Origin: Sinomonas cyclohexanicum
Lineage (GTDB): Bacteria; Actinomycetota; Actinomycetes; Actinomycetales; Micrococcaceae
Length of the DNA stretch: 64,000 nt
NCBI RefSeq assembly: GCF_020886775.1
Contig: NZ_AP024525.1
Coordinates: forward strand, 372,001 to 436,000
Reading direction: 5' to 3'
The translations under genes and the position numbers were made by a program. Of the stretch, positions 42,900 to 51,035 are shown piece after piece (the stretch's first letter is position 1; the number at the start of each line of letters is the position of its first letter). Below the pieces are notes generated by a model, which searched no databases, was not told the origin of the DNA, and saw only the letters and a program-made list of their open reading frames with translations.

Positions 42900-45149
42900 T
42901 CACTCCTCGACCACGTCCGCGATCGCGCGCAGGAGCCGCGCGACCTTCGCCGCCCGATGTCCCGACGCGGCCTGCGCCGCGGCGAGGGCGGACTCGAGGG
43001 CAGCCACCTCGGCGTCGTCGGCCCGCTGCCCTGCGAGCTGTGCGGCCACCGGTCCCGGCGGCGCGGGCGGCGGCGCGATGGCGCCCTTCGCAGCGCCGGT
43101 GGGCCGCCCGCCGTCGTGCTTCTCCGGGGCGAGGAACGTCAGGCCCAGCCGCGCAGTCTGCCCGTTGGCCTTCGGGTGCTGGCGCCCGCCGAAGTCCGCG
43201 GCCACTTTGTCCAGGAAGGCCTGATTGGACATCGTGCCGATCGACGCGGCCAGCAGCGGGGCTGCCTTCGTCGTGAAGTCGCCGTGGCCGGCGGTCTCGT
43301 AGGCGAGTTCGTTCGGCTGGCACGCGCTGAACAGCACCTCCCGCGCGGACTGGTAGCGGTCGACGACGCTCCCCGCCTCGGGCGCGGCGCCCGCCGTGAC
43401 GTCGCCGGCAGACCGGAGGACCAGTCGCGGGCGAGGCGCGACCTCGGCCGGATAGCCGCGGCGGGCCCGGAACGCGGCCCGGTCCGCGTCGGAGAGGACC
43501 GCACGCCGCGGCAGGCGCCGGGACGTGGTGGCCTGGGTGAGCTCGTCGGGGGAGAGGATGTTCCGCTGCCCGTCGCCTGAGTGGCACGAGTCGAAGAACA
43601 GCGTCAGGGCCACGCCCTCGGGGAGCTGGTCCCAGACGGCGCCGAGGTCGTCGTCGATGATGAGCTCGCCGGAGCGGAAGTCCACGGGGCAGAGGGCCTC
43701 GTCCTCCTGGTTCAGCCCCTGCCCGGTGGCCGCCTCGTCCCCGTTGAGGTCCGGCGCGGTCGTGCCGTGCCCGGCGTACTGGATCACGAGCGTGTCCCCG
43801 GGCGCGCTCGTGGCCACGAGCTCGAGCATCCTCAGGAGTATCGCCTCGCGGGTCGCGGCGCGGTCGGTGAGTGAGTGGACCTGGAAGCCAGCCTTCTCAA
43901 GTTCCGTGGCCCATGCCCCGGCGTCCGCGACGCACCCGTTGAGCTGGTCCTGGGGGTGCTCGTACAGGTTGATGCCCACACAGAGGGCCTTGCGGGTGGC
44001 GGTGTGCGGCCAGGTCGGGGCGGGGACGTCCCGCGGCTGCGCGGGCCACAGGGGCTCGGCGCCGCGGACCGCGGGCATCGAGTGGATGTCCTTGCGGCCC
44101 AGGATCCGGCGCATGACGCTCTCCATGGTCGCGGGATCGTCGTCGAAGGCGCCATGGCTGCGCGCGTCGCTGCTCGATACCGGCCCGGCGTCCGCGACGG
44201 ACCACACGGCCTCCGCCGAGGAGCCGGAGCCCGGGGCGCCGAAGAAGCCCGCCAGCTCCGGGTCAGCCTCGATGGACGCCTGCAGGCCGAGGATCGGGGC
44301 CCCCTCCTCGGGCTCGAACGACGCCCGCACGAGGTAGAGGAGGCTCTTGCCGTAGACCCGCACGCAGTTGTCCTCGCGCTCGAGCTCGTCCGTCATGGTG
44401 AACATCGCGAGCTTCCCCACGCCCGCGTCCACAAGCGGCGCGAGCTTGGCCTTGAACGTGTCGGTCCGCACCGCGGGTGCGAGCAGGCTCACCGTCTCGA
44501 CCCGGTCCACGCCGCGCCCGTCGAGGAGGACCGGCAGGAAGTGCGAGTGGAAGATCGACCCCGCGCTGTGCCCCACCGCGTGGATCGAGAGGGCGTCCGG
44601 GTGGGCCGCCACGAACGAGCCGAGCTGGTCCGCGAAGAACCTCGCGCCCCCGGTCTCGGACGAGGCCAGTTCGGCGTACCGCTTCATCTCGCCCCACACC
44701 CGCTCGCCCTGTCCGAATCTGGCCGCGAGCTCCACGATCCGGTCCTTGAAGTCGCCGGGGCCGCGGCTGCCGCTGAGCCAGCCGGCCAGCGCGTCGGCGA
44801 GCGAGGTCACGAGGCCGGTCTCCCACACGAAGAAGATCGGGTAGATCCCGTTGTCCTTCCACCACGGGATGCGCTGGGCCGCTGCGCGCAGCCCGGACGC
44901 CTCCGTCACGAGGCCGCCGTGCGCGTTGAGCATGAGCGGCGTCGGACCCGTCCGGCCGGAGAGGAACGCTGGCAGGTGGGTGCTGAAGATGGCCTGAACG
45001 TCCTCGGCGGTGGTGAAGTACTCGCCCTCACCACCAGGGCCGGTCGCGAGGAGACCGCGGCGGAGGTCGATCACGTGCGGCTTGAGGGCGGCGAGTTCCT
45101 CCGCGCCGAGCCCGGACCCCCGGCTCGCGCTGCTCACTGTGCTGTTCAT
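42900..45149 (-). CDS. Alpha/beta-hydrolase-like and caspase (peptidase C14) fusion protein
   Basis: A 749-residue protein of two enzyme-like halves. Residues 1-360: an alpha/beta-hydrolase-like part with NAHGGL (His77) and the nucleophile elbow VGHSAGS (Ser195). Residues 385-640: a metacaspase/C14 domain starting RKALCVGINLYEHPQDQLNGCVADA, with catalytic His461 (QYAGHGT) and Cys522 (FFDSCHSGDGQ), plus FSACQPNELAYE and GHGDFTTKA, which shape the substrate pocket. Residues 680-749 are a Pro-rich linker and a predicted coiled coil (ALESALAAAQAASGHRAAKVARLLRAIADVV). No signal peptide or membrane segment. AAAGGA precedes the ATG and overlaps the stop of the upstream gene (TGAAAGGA). Both catalytic centres look intact. 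Role unknown; prokaryotic caspases can act in defence or cell death. Confidence 0.5.
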   Translation of the reverse strand: MNSTVSSASRGSGLGAEELAALKPHVIDLRRGLLATGPGGEGEYFTTAEDVQAIFSTHLPAFLSGRTGPTPLMLNAHGGLVTEASGLRAAAQRIPWWKDNGIYPIFFVWETGLVTSLADALAGWLSGSRGPGDFKDRIVELAARFGQGERVWGEMKRYAELASSETGGARFFADQLGSFVAAHPDALSIHAVGHSAGSIFHSHFLPVLLDGRGVDRVETVSLLAPAVRTDTFKAKLAPLVDAGVGKLAMFTMTDELEREDNCVRVYGKSLLYLVRASFEPEEGAPILGLQASIEADPELAGFFGAPGSGSSAEAVWSVADAGPVSSSDARSHGAFDDDPATMESVMRRILGRKDIHSMPAVRGAEPLWPAQPRDVPAPTWPHTATRKALCVGINLYEHPQDQLNGCVADAGAWATELEKAGFQVHSLTDRAATREAILLRMLELVATSAPGDTLVIQYAGHGTTAPDLNGDEAATGQGLNQEDEALCPVDFRSGELIIDDDLGAVWDQLPEGVALTLFFDSCHSGDGQRNILSPDELTQATTSRRLPRRAVLSDADRAAFRARRGYPAEVAPRPRLVLRSAGDVTAGAAPEAGSVVDRYQSAREVLFSACQPNELAYETAGHGDFTTKAAPLLAASIGTMSNQAFLDKVAADFGGRQHPKANGQTARLGLTFLAPEKHDGGRPTGAAKGAIAPPPAPPGPVAAQLAGQRADDAEVAALESALAAAQAASGHRAAKVARLLRAIADVVEE

Positions 45150-45160
45150 GGCGATTCCTT

Positions 45161-45571
45161 TCAGGGGCGGGGTGGGGTGCGGGGCGGATCGGGCCTGGGA
45201 CCCCCGCCGGCCGTGTCGGCCCGGACCGCAAGCAGCAGGAGGCGGGCGCCGTCGTCGTGCGCCCCGGCCTCGAAACGGAAGGTGAGCCGGCCACCCGACT
45301 CGGTCCCGTACGCAATCTCAGGGCACTGGGCCTCACGCAGGGCCACGATGACGGCGCGCCGCACAGGGCCGAGCTGCTGTATGGTCACGGTCACCGTGCC
45401 GGATCCGCCGCCCGCAGGTGCGCTGAGCGTGTACTCCTCGATCAGCGTGAAGGATCCTGCCGCGAAGAGGTCGAGGACTTCGGGCGGAATCGGCTCGGGA
45501 GGGGCGGTGCGGACGTGCCACCCGCCGCTCGCGGACGCCTGCGCGGCGGGCGGTCCCGATGGGGTCACCAC
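45161..45571 (-). CDS. Hypothetical protein, first gene of the caspase operon
   Basis: A 136-residue protein that I do not recognise. Residues 20-120 look like a single beta-rich domain (GSFTLIEEYTLSAPAGGGSGTVTVTIQQLGPVRRAVIVALREAQCPEIAYG, LTFRFEAGAHDDGARLLLLAVRAD), with a disordered Pro/Gly/Ala start and an Arg/Pro tail. No signal peptide or membrane helix. AGGAGG lies six bases before tandem GTG codons (45571, 45568). Its stop codon is part of the ribosome-binding site of the caspase-fusion gene 11 bases on, so the two are co-translated. Partner, regulator or substrate of the caspase are all open. Confidence 0.5.
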   Translation of the reverse strand: MVTPSGPPAAQASASGGWHVRTAPPEPIPPEVLDLFAAGSFTLIEEYTLSAPAGGGSGTVTVTIQQLGPVRRAVIVALREAQCPEIAYGTESGGRLTFRFEAGAHDDGARLLLLAVRADTAGGGPRPDPPRTPPRP

Positions 45572-45724
45572 GGCTGGCCTCCTTGACCGTGCGCGGCTCC
45601 CCAGCCAGGCCTGTCGCAGAAGAGTTGGTGAACGTCATGCTGTCACAGGCGAGCGTGCCGTTCTAGTGCCGGTGGGCCGTACTAAGGTAGGGCGCGTAGG
45701 CGAAATCCGGGGAGGGGCGGCGCA

Positions 45725-46150
45725 GTGACCCAGCAGCCAGACGCGTACGAGAGAGCCACCGTGGCCACCGGGCGCACGGTCGTGCATGAGGCCGCCGTCG
45801 CCAAGGTCGCGGCAGCCGCCGCGCGCCAGATTCCCGGCGTCCACTCGCTCGGGACAGTGCCCTCGCGCGCCCTGGGGGCGCTCCGGGACGCCGTGGCGCA
45901 GAACCCCACGGACCACGCGGCGGGCGTCCGCGCGGAGGTGGGGCAGGAGCAGGCTGCCGTGGACGTGACGCTCGTGGCCGCCTACGGCGTGCCGCTGCAG
46001 GAGCTCGCCGAGCGGGTCCGCGCGGCCGTGTACCGTGCGGTCGAGGAGCTCACCGGCCTGACCGTCATCGAGGTCAACGTCGAGATCGCCGACGTCTTCA
46101 TCGGCGAGGCGCGGCAGGGCGCCAAGCCCTCCGGAATCGAGGTGCAGTGA
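45725..46150 (+). CDS. Asp23/Gls24-family envelope stress protein
   Basis: A 141-residue Asp23 protein: TGRTVVHEAAVAKVAAAAARQIPGVHSLG at the start and GVRAEVGQEQAAVDVTLVAAYGVPLQELAERVRAAVYRAVEELTGLTVIEVNVEIADVF, the typical helix and IxEVNVxVxDV end. In firmicutes Asp23 sits at the membrane through AmaP and responds to cell-wall stress. GTG start with GGAGGGG seven bases upstream; TAAGGT near 45692 may be the -10 box. The stop overlaps the next start by GTGA. First gene of a five-gene cluster of the same theme. Confidence 0.5.
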   Translation: MTQQPDAYERATVATGRTVVHEAAVAKVAAAAARQIPGVHSLGTVPSRALGALRDAVAQNPTDHAAGVRAEVGQEQAAVDVTLVAAYGVPLQELAERVRAAVYRAVEELTGLTVIEVNVEIADVFIGEARQGAKPSGIEVQ

Positions 46151-46338
46151 ATCTGGTGGTCGTGGGCATCGGCGCGGGGGCATTCCTCGCCTTCATGTCC
46201 TTCCAGTTCGGCGTGTGGGGGTTCCTCGGATCCCTCATCTTCATGGCCGTCGGAGCGGTGCTCGGTCGCGCTGCAGAGGGCCGCCTCGACCTGCGGCGGG
46301 TCTGGGAGGCGCTGCTCGGGCGGCGATCCTCCTCGTGA
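46147..46338 (+). CDS. Small integral membrane protein (DUF2273-like)
   Basis: A 63-residue protein with two hydrophobic helices (VVVGIGAGAFLAFMSFQFGVWGFLGSLIFMAVGAVLG) and a basic end (RRVWEALLGRRSSS). Size, topology and position match the DUF2273 proteins that accompany Asp23 genes. GTG start with GTGA overlaps at both ends, so it is translated as part of the chain. It probably helps anchor or assemble the Asp23 complex. Confidence 0.5.
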   Translation: MNLVVVGIGAGAFLAFMSFQFGVWGFLGSLIFMAVGAVLGRAAEGRLDLRRVWEALLGRRSSS

Positions 46339-46772
46339 CCCTCCCCGATTCGGCCGGCGGCCACGTGCCCGCGCCCCCGTCCCATCCGCCGGGACGCGCG
46401 CTCGCGGGGCTGAACCGCGTGAGCACCCAGGCCCTCACGAGCCTCGCGCGGGCCGCCGCCGCGGCAGAGCTCGGCGTGCGGCCCGCCGACGTCCGCGCGG
46501 ACTGGACGGACGACGCCGGCCTGCTCGCGCTGCGCGTCGTCGCGCCGATCGTGATCCCCGACCTCGCGGACGCGGGTTCCGACGCAGCCAGACTGAGCGC
46601 GTGGGGCGGGAGCGTCTGGGAACGCTGCGCCGTGGCCAAGGGGCGCATCCTCGACTCCGTCATGCAGCTCAGCGGGGCCACCCTCTCGCGCGTCGATCTC
46701 CGGATCTCGGGCATGCGCGCCGGCAGGCCCATGCGCCCGCTCGTCCCCCGGGGGGAGGCCACGCATGTCTGA
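46335..46772 (+). CDS. Asp23-operon protein, divergent Asp23-like domain
   Basis: A 145-residue protein. After 25 Pro-rich residues it has a central region like a degenerate Asp23 fold: RVSTQALTSLARAAAAAELGVRPADVRADWTDDAGLLALRVVAPIVIPDL, then VWERCAVAKGRILDSVMQLSGATLSRVDLRISGM, which resembles the hinge helix and final strand of Gls24 proteins. It lacks the strict consensus, so the assignment rests partly on context. GTG start overlaps the previous stop (GTGA) and its end overlaps the next gene by 8 bases. Confidence 0.5.
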   Translation: MTLPDSAGGHVPAPPSHPPGRALAGLNRVSTQALTSLARAAAAAELGVRPADVRADWTDDAGLLALRVVAPIVIPDLADAGSDAARLSAWGGSVWERCAVAKGRILDSVMQLSGATLSRVDLRISGMRAGRPMRPLVPRGEATHV

Positions 46773-47379
46773 CCTCCTCTCGGGGCAGTCCCCTGAGGCA
46801 GGCTCTCCCCACGGGCTCGACTCCGCAGTGCGGCGCGAGACGAGCTCCTCGCGTGCCTATATCGCCGCCGCTGTGGCCGTTGTGGTTGCCTTGGCGTGCG
46901 CGTACCTCCTCCTCGAGTCCACGCTCCAGGCCTTCGGGCAGCCGGCGTGGCTGATCGACCCGGAATCGGCCGCGCGTAGGGTCGCCGGGCTGCCGGCCGG
47001 CACCAACCGGGGCCTCCTGGGCCTGATCGGGGCGGTGCTCGTGATGGTCGGGTTCATGCTTGTGGTCGTCGCGGTCCGGCCGGGCCGCAGGGGGCGGCGC
47101 TCGCTCCCAGGCGGCAAGGTCGCCGTCGTGGTCGACGACGAGGTGCTCGCGTCCGCGATCGCCCGGCGGGCCCGCGCGGCCGCCGTCGTGCGCCCCGAGC
47201 AGGTCACCGTGTGGATGACCGAACGCGAGGCGGTCGTCAACGTCCGCCCCACGTCCGGGGTCCCCGTCCGGGCCGAGGACGTGCTCGTCGCGACCGAGGA
47301 CGAGCTCGCCCGGCTCCGGCCCGAGCCGTACCCGCAGCTGCGGGTACGCGTCGAGGGGTCGGGGGTGGTCGGCGCATGA
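46765..47379 (+). CDS. DUF6286-like membrane protein of the Asp23 locus
   Basis: A 204-residue protein with two membrane helices (about 31-52 AYIAAAVAVVVALACAYLLLES and 83-106 GLLGLIGAVLVMVGFMLVVVAV) and a C-terminal cytoplasmic domain (GGKVAVVVDDEVLASAIARRARAAAVVRPEQVTVWMTEREAVVNVRPTSGVPV). This layout matches the DUF6286 proteins I associate with actinobacterial Asp23 operons. It may tether the Asp23 proteins to the membrane. Overlaps with both neighbours indicate translational coupling. Confidence 0.5.
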   Translation: MSDLLSGQSPEAGSPHGLDSAVRRETSSSRAYIAAAVAVVVALACAYLLLESTLQAFGQPAWLIDPESAARRVAGLPAGTNRGLLGLIGAVLVMVGFMLVVVAVRPGRRGRRSLPGGKVAVVVDDEVLASAIARRARAAAVVRPEQVTVWMTEREAVVNVRPTSGVPVRAEDVLVATEDELARLRPEPYPQLRVRVEGSGVVGA

Positions 47380-48020
47380 ACGGCACCCCGCGCACGCTCA
47401 ACCGCGTCCTCGTCTTCCTCTTCGGGCTGCTCGTCCTCGCGGTCGGCGCGATCCTCGTGCTGCTCGCCACCGTCCCCGCCATGGCGGCCTGGTGGCACAC
47501 GTGGGCGCCCTCCGCCGCGGAGGCCGTCGGCACGGTGTTCGAGGGTTCCCGGGTGCCGGGGACCCGGGTGTCATGGCTGTGGCTGATCCTGACGGTGGCC
47601 GCGGTCGTCGTCGTGCTCCTGATGATCTGGTGGGTCGCGCAGCAGGGGAAGGGCCGCAGGGACCTCGTCGCCTCGACCGGGCCAAATGGGGGTGCCGGAC
47701 CGGGCGGCGAGTTCGTCCCGGGTGAGGCGCCCGGCAGGATCAGCATCGCCGCGGCCGCGGTCGAACAGGCCATGCGCGCCGCGCTCGCTCCCCGCAAGGA
47801 CGTGCTGGGCACGAGCGTCGTCGCCGTCGAGTTCGAGGGGCGCACGGCGCTCAAGGTCCGCCTCGTCGCCCGCCAGGGCGCGAACCCCGCGGCGATCGCG
47901 GCGGATGCCGAGCGGCTCGTGTGCCGGCTCGAGACGGTTGTCGGGATATCGGTTCCGGTGCTCGTGCACATCACGTCCGGGGCGCGCTCCCGGTTCAGCC
48001 GGGCGGAGCGCGTTCGCTGA
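47376..48020 (+). CDS. AmaP-like membrane protein with Asp23-associated domain
   Basis: A 214-residue protein. Two helices (about 9-36 and 65-88) form a hairpin with a short outer loop (AAWWHTWAPSAAEAVGTVFEGSR), the topology of the alkaline shock membrane anchor AmaP. A soluble domain (GRISIAAAAVEQAMRAALAPRKDVLGTSVVAVEFEGRTALKVRLVARQGANPAAIAADAERLVCRLETVVGISVPVLVHI) has the beta-alpha pattern of the partner binding region. It is the last gene of the cluster, beginning with an ATGA overlap. Function by analogy: membrane recruitment of Asp23 proteins. Confidence 0.5.
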   Translation: MNGTPRTLNRVLVFLFGLLVLAVGAILVLLATVPAMAAWWHTWAPSAAEAVGTVFEGSRVPGTRVSWLWLILTVAAVVVVLLMIWWVAQQGKGRRDLVASTGPNGGAGPGGEFVPGEAPGRISIAAAAVEQAMRAALAPRKDVLGTSVVAVEFEGRTALKVRLVARQGANPAAIAADAERLVCRLETVVGISVPVLVHITSGARSRFSRAERVR

Positions 48021-48052
48021 GAGGCAATGCGCCCGATCGCGGCCAAGCGTCC

Positions 48053-48081
48053 TTGAATGGTCAGCACAGTGCCCCTACCTT
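48053..48081 (+). promoter_or_regulatory. Promoter of the LEA-like gene
   Basis: TTGAAT (48053-48058) and TACCTT (48076-48081) with a 17-base spacer. The inferred start lies about 60 bases before the ATG at 48148, in the 127-base gap after the Asp23 operon. Confidence 0.5.
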
Positions 48082-48147
48082 GAAGCGTGGGGGCGCAATC
48101 TCGCCCACGCCAAGCGGCCGGCACCGGCCTCTGACAGGGAGGTAGAC

Positions 48148-48441
48148 ATGAGCGAGGGCAATAGCGCCGGAGGCGCGCAGGAGAACGCCAAGGAAGGCTT
48201 CGACGCGGCGGTGGAGAAGGGCAAGGAGTTCGCGGCGGACGCCGCCGAGAACGTCAAGGATTTCGCCGAGGACGCCGTCGAGAACGTCAAGGACTTCGCG
48301 GCGGACGCGACCGAGAACGTCAAGGAGTTCCTCTTCGGCGACGTCGGCCAGCACGCCAAGGATCTTGCCGAGGACGTGACCGAGAACGTCAAGGGCCTCG
48401 GCGCGAAGATCGCCGGGATCTTCAAGGGCGACAAGGCCTGA
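48148..48441 (+). CDS. LEA-like protein with 11-residue repeats
   Basis: A 97-residue highly charged protein built of repeats: (A/E)DA-x-ENVKDFA appears four times (about residues 28-38, 39-49, 50-60, 75-85), with 33-base repeats in the DNA (around 48229-48330) mirroring this 11-residue period. Such amphipathic 11-mers are typical of group 3 LEA and related desiccation or membrane-protecting proteins; a YtxH-like helix is another option. No signal peptide. GGGAGG lies seven bases before the ATG, and it has its own promoter and terminator. Its position beside the Asp23 cluster suits a stress role. Confidence 0.5.
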   Translation: MSEGNSAGGAQENAKEGFDAAVEKGKEFAADAAENVKDFAEDAVENVKDFAADATENVKEFLFGDVGQHAKDLAEDVTENVKGLGAKIAGIFKGDKA

Positions 48442-48464
48442 CTTCCGCCACGCATACTGCCACC

Positions 48465-48496
48465 GTAGGGCACCCTCGCTTGGGAGGGTGCCCTAC
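48465..48496 (+). terminator. Terminator of the LEA-like gene
   Basis: A perfect 13-bp stem (GTAGGGCACCCTC / GAGGGTGCCCTAC) with a 6-base loop, 23 bases after the stop. No U-run, but the stem is very stable. Confidence 0.5.
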
Positions 48497-48545
48497 GTGC
48501 GTGTCCGGACTGTCCACCTCCGAAGATTACGGGGAGGACACGATC

Positions 48546-48561
48546 TGCGTAAGCGCTTGCA
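48546..48561 (+). promoter_or_regulatory. LacI-type operator upstream of the first sugar ABC transporter
   Basis: TGCGTAAGCGCTTGCA contains the core AAGCGCTT, a LacI/GalR-family palindrome with central CG, 98 bases before the binding-protein start. It differs from the GGCAANCGNTTRCC sites at 57.7-62.2 kb, fitting a separate regulator, most simply the LacI gene at 52249. Confidence 0.5.
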
Positions 48562-48658
48562 CCTCGGTTTGCGCGGCCATAGTGTGAGGTCCACCACACA
48601 CATTGGGGCGGCGATGCAGTCTGGTTGCATGCTGCCTCGCCCAACACAGGAGTCGAGC

Positions 48659-49957
48659 ATGAGAAACCGCAAGTTCTCCAGGTATGCCTCTCCTCTCGCG
48701 GCGGCGAGCGTCCTGGTCCTGGCACTCTCGGCCTGCAGCGGGGGGTCCAGCGGCGGCGGGGGAAGCACGAGCGGCAGCGGAGACGCAGCCAACAACCTGG
48801 ATGGCCGCGGGCCGATCACCTACGTTCAAGGCAAGGACAACTCCAACGTCGTCCGCCCCATGATCGACCAGTGGAACGCGGCCCACCCCGACCAGAAGGT
48901 CACGTTCAAGGAGCAGTCGGACCAGGCCGACCAGCAGCACGATGACCTCGTCCAGCACTTCCAGGCCAAGGACCCGAACTACGACGTGGTCGACGTCGAC
49001 GTCGTCTGGACCGCCGAGTTCGCGGCAAAGGGCTGGCTGCAGCCGCTCAAGGACAAGATGGCCATCGACACCAGCGCCTTGCTCCCGGCCACCGTGAAGA
49101 CGGCGACCTATGGGGGCACGCTGTACGCGGCGCCACAGTCCTCCGACGGCGGTCTGCTCTACTACCGCAAGGATCTCGTACCCAACCCGCCCAAGACGTG
49201 GGACGAGATGATGAGCATGTGCTCGATCGCGAAGCAGCACAACATGAGCTGCTACGCCGGCCAGTTCGCCCAGTACGAGGGCCTGACGGTGAATGCCGCC
49301 GAGGCAATCAACACATGGGGCGGCAAGATCGTCGATGACTCCGGCAAGGCCGTGGTCAACTCGCCCGAGGCCAAGACCGGCCTCGGCAAGATCGTGGAGG
49401 CCTTCAAGAACGGCAACATCCCGCAGCAGGCCATCACCTACCAGGAGGAGCAGGGCCGACAGGCCTTCGAGGCCGGGCAGCTGCTGTTCCTGCGGAACTG
49501 GCCGTACGTGTACAACCTGGCTAAGACGGACGGCTCGTCGGTGGTCAAGGACACGTTCGGCATCGCGCCGCTTCCCGGCAACAACGGGCCCGGTGCATCC
49601 TCGCTCGGCGGCCACAACGCGGCTGTCAGCGTCTACTCCAAGAACAAGGCGACCGCGCTGGACTTCCTGAAGTACATGACCAGCGCCGAGCAGCAGAAGA
49701 ACTTCGCGATCCGCGGATCGCTGGCTCCCGTGCTCTCGAACCTCTACACGGATGCTGACCTCACCGCGAAGCTGCCGTACCTGCCGACCCTTCTGACCTC
49801 GATCCAGAACGCGGTCCCGCGCCCGGTGACGCCGTTCTACCCGGCCGTCACGAAGGCGATCCAGGACAACGCGTATTCAGCAATCAAGGGCGACAAATCC
49901 GTCGATCAGGCCTTGAGCGACATGCAGAACGCGCTCATCGCAGCGGGCGCCAAGTAG
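48659..49957 (+). CDS. Sugar ABC transporter substrate-binding lipoprotein
   Basis: A 432-residue extracellular lipoprotein. The signal peptide ends in the lipobox LSAC (Cys about residue 26), followed by a Ser/Gly linker. The mature part is a family-1 solute-binding protein (GPITYVQGKDNSNVVRPMIDQWNAAHPDQKVTFKEQ; DVVDVDVVWTAEFAAKGWLQPL; EEQGRQAFEAGQLLFLRNWPYVY), the trehalose/maltose-type class. ATG at 48659 has AGGAG seven bases upstream. The two permease genes follow after a hairpin; no ATP-binding subunit is present, so a shared MsiK-like ATPase elsewhere is expected. Confidence 0.5.
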   Translation: MRNRKFSRYASPLAAASVLVLALSACSGGSSGGGGSTSGSGDAANNLDGRGPITYVQGKDNSNVVRPMIDQWNAAHPDQKVTFKEQSDQADQQHDDLVQHFQAKDPNYDVVDVDVVWTAEFAAKGWLQPLKDKMAIDTSALLPATVKTATYGGTLYAAPQSSDGGLLYYRKDLVPNPPKTWDEMMSMCSIAKQHNMSCYAGQFAQYEGLTVNAAEAINTWGGKIVDDSGKAVVNSPEAKTGLGKIVEAFKNGNIPQQAITYQEEQGRQAFEAGQLLFLRNWPYVYNLAKTDGSSVVKDTFGIAPLPGNNGPGASSLGGHNAAVSVYSKNKATALDFLKYMTSAEQQKNFAIRGSLAPVLSNLYTDADLTAKLPYLPTLLTSIQNAVPRPVTPFYPAVTKAIQDNAYSAIKGDKSVDQALSDMQNALIAAGAK

Positions 49958-49971
49958 TCCTCGTGGATGGA

Positions 49972-50000
49972 CGGTCCGGCGTCCGAGAAGCGCCGGACCG
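49972..50000 (+). promoter_or_regulatory. Intercistronic hairpin after the binding-protein gene
   Basis: A 10-bp perfect stem (CGGTCCGGCG / CGCCGGACCG) with a 9-base loop lies between the binding-protein and permease genes, as is common in sugar ABC operons, where it raises the dose of binding protein by stabilising the 5' mRNA part or ending some transcripts. Confidence 0.5.
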
Positions 50001-50023
50001 CCCCCTTCTCAACAGGAGTCACC

Positions 50024-51034
<1,011 letters not shown>

Positions 51035-51035
51035 C

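Noticed and set aside
48217-48340. 33-base tandem repeats as a regulatory or CRISPR-like array
   Set aside because: They lie inside a coding frame and encode an 11-residue protein repeat.
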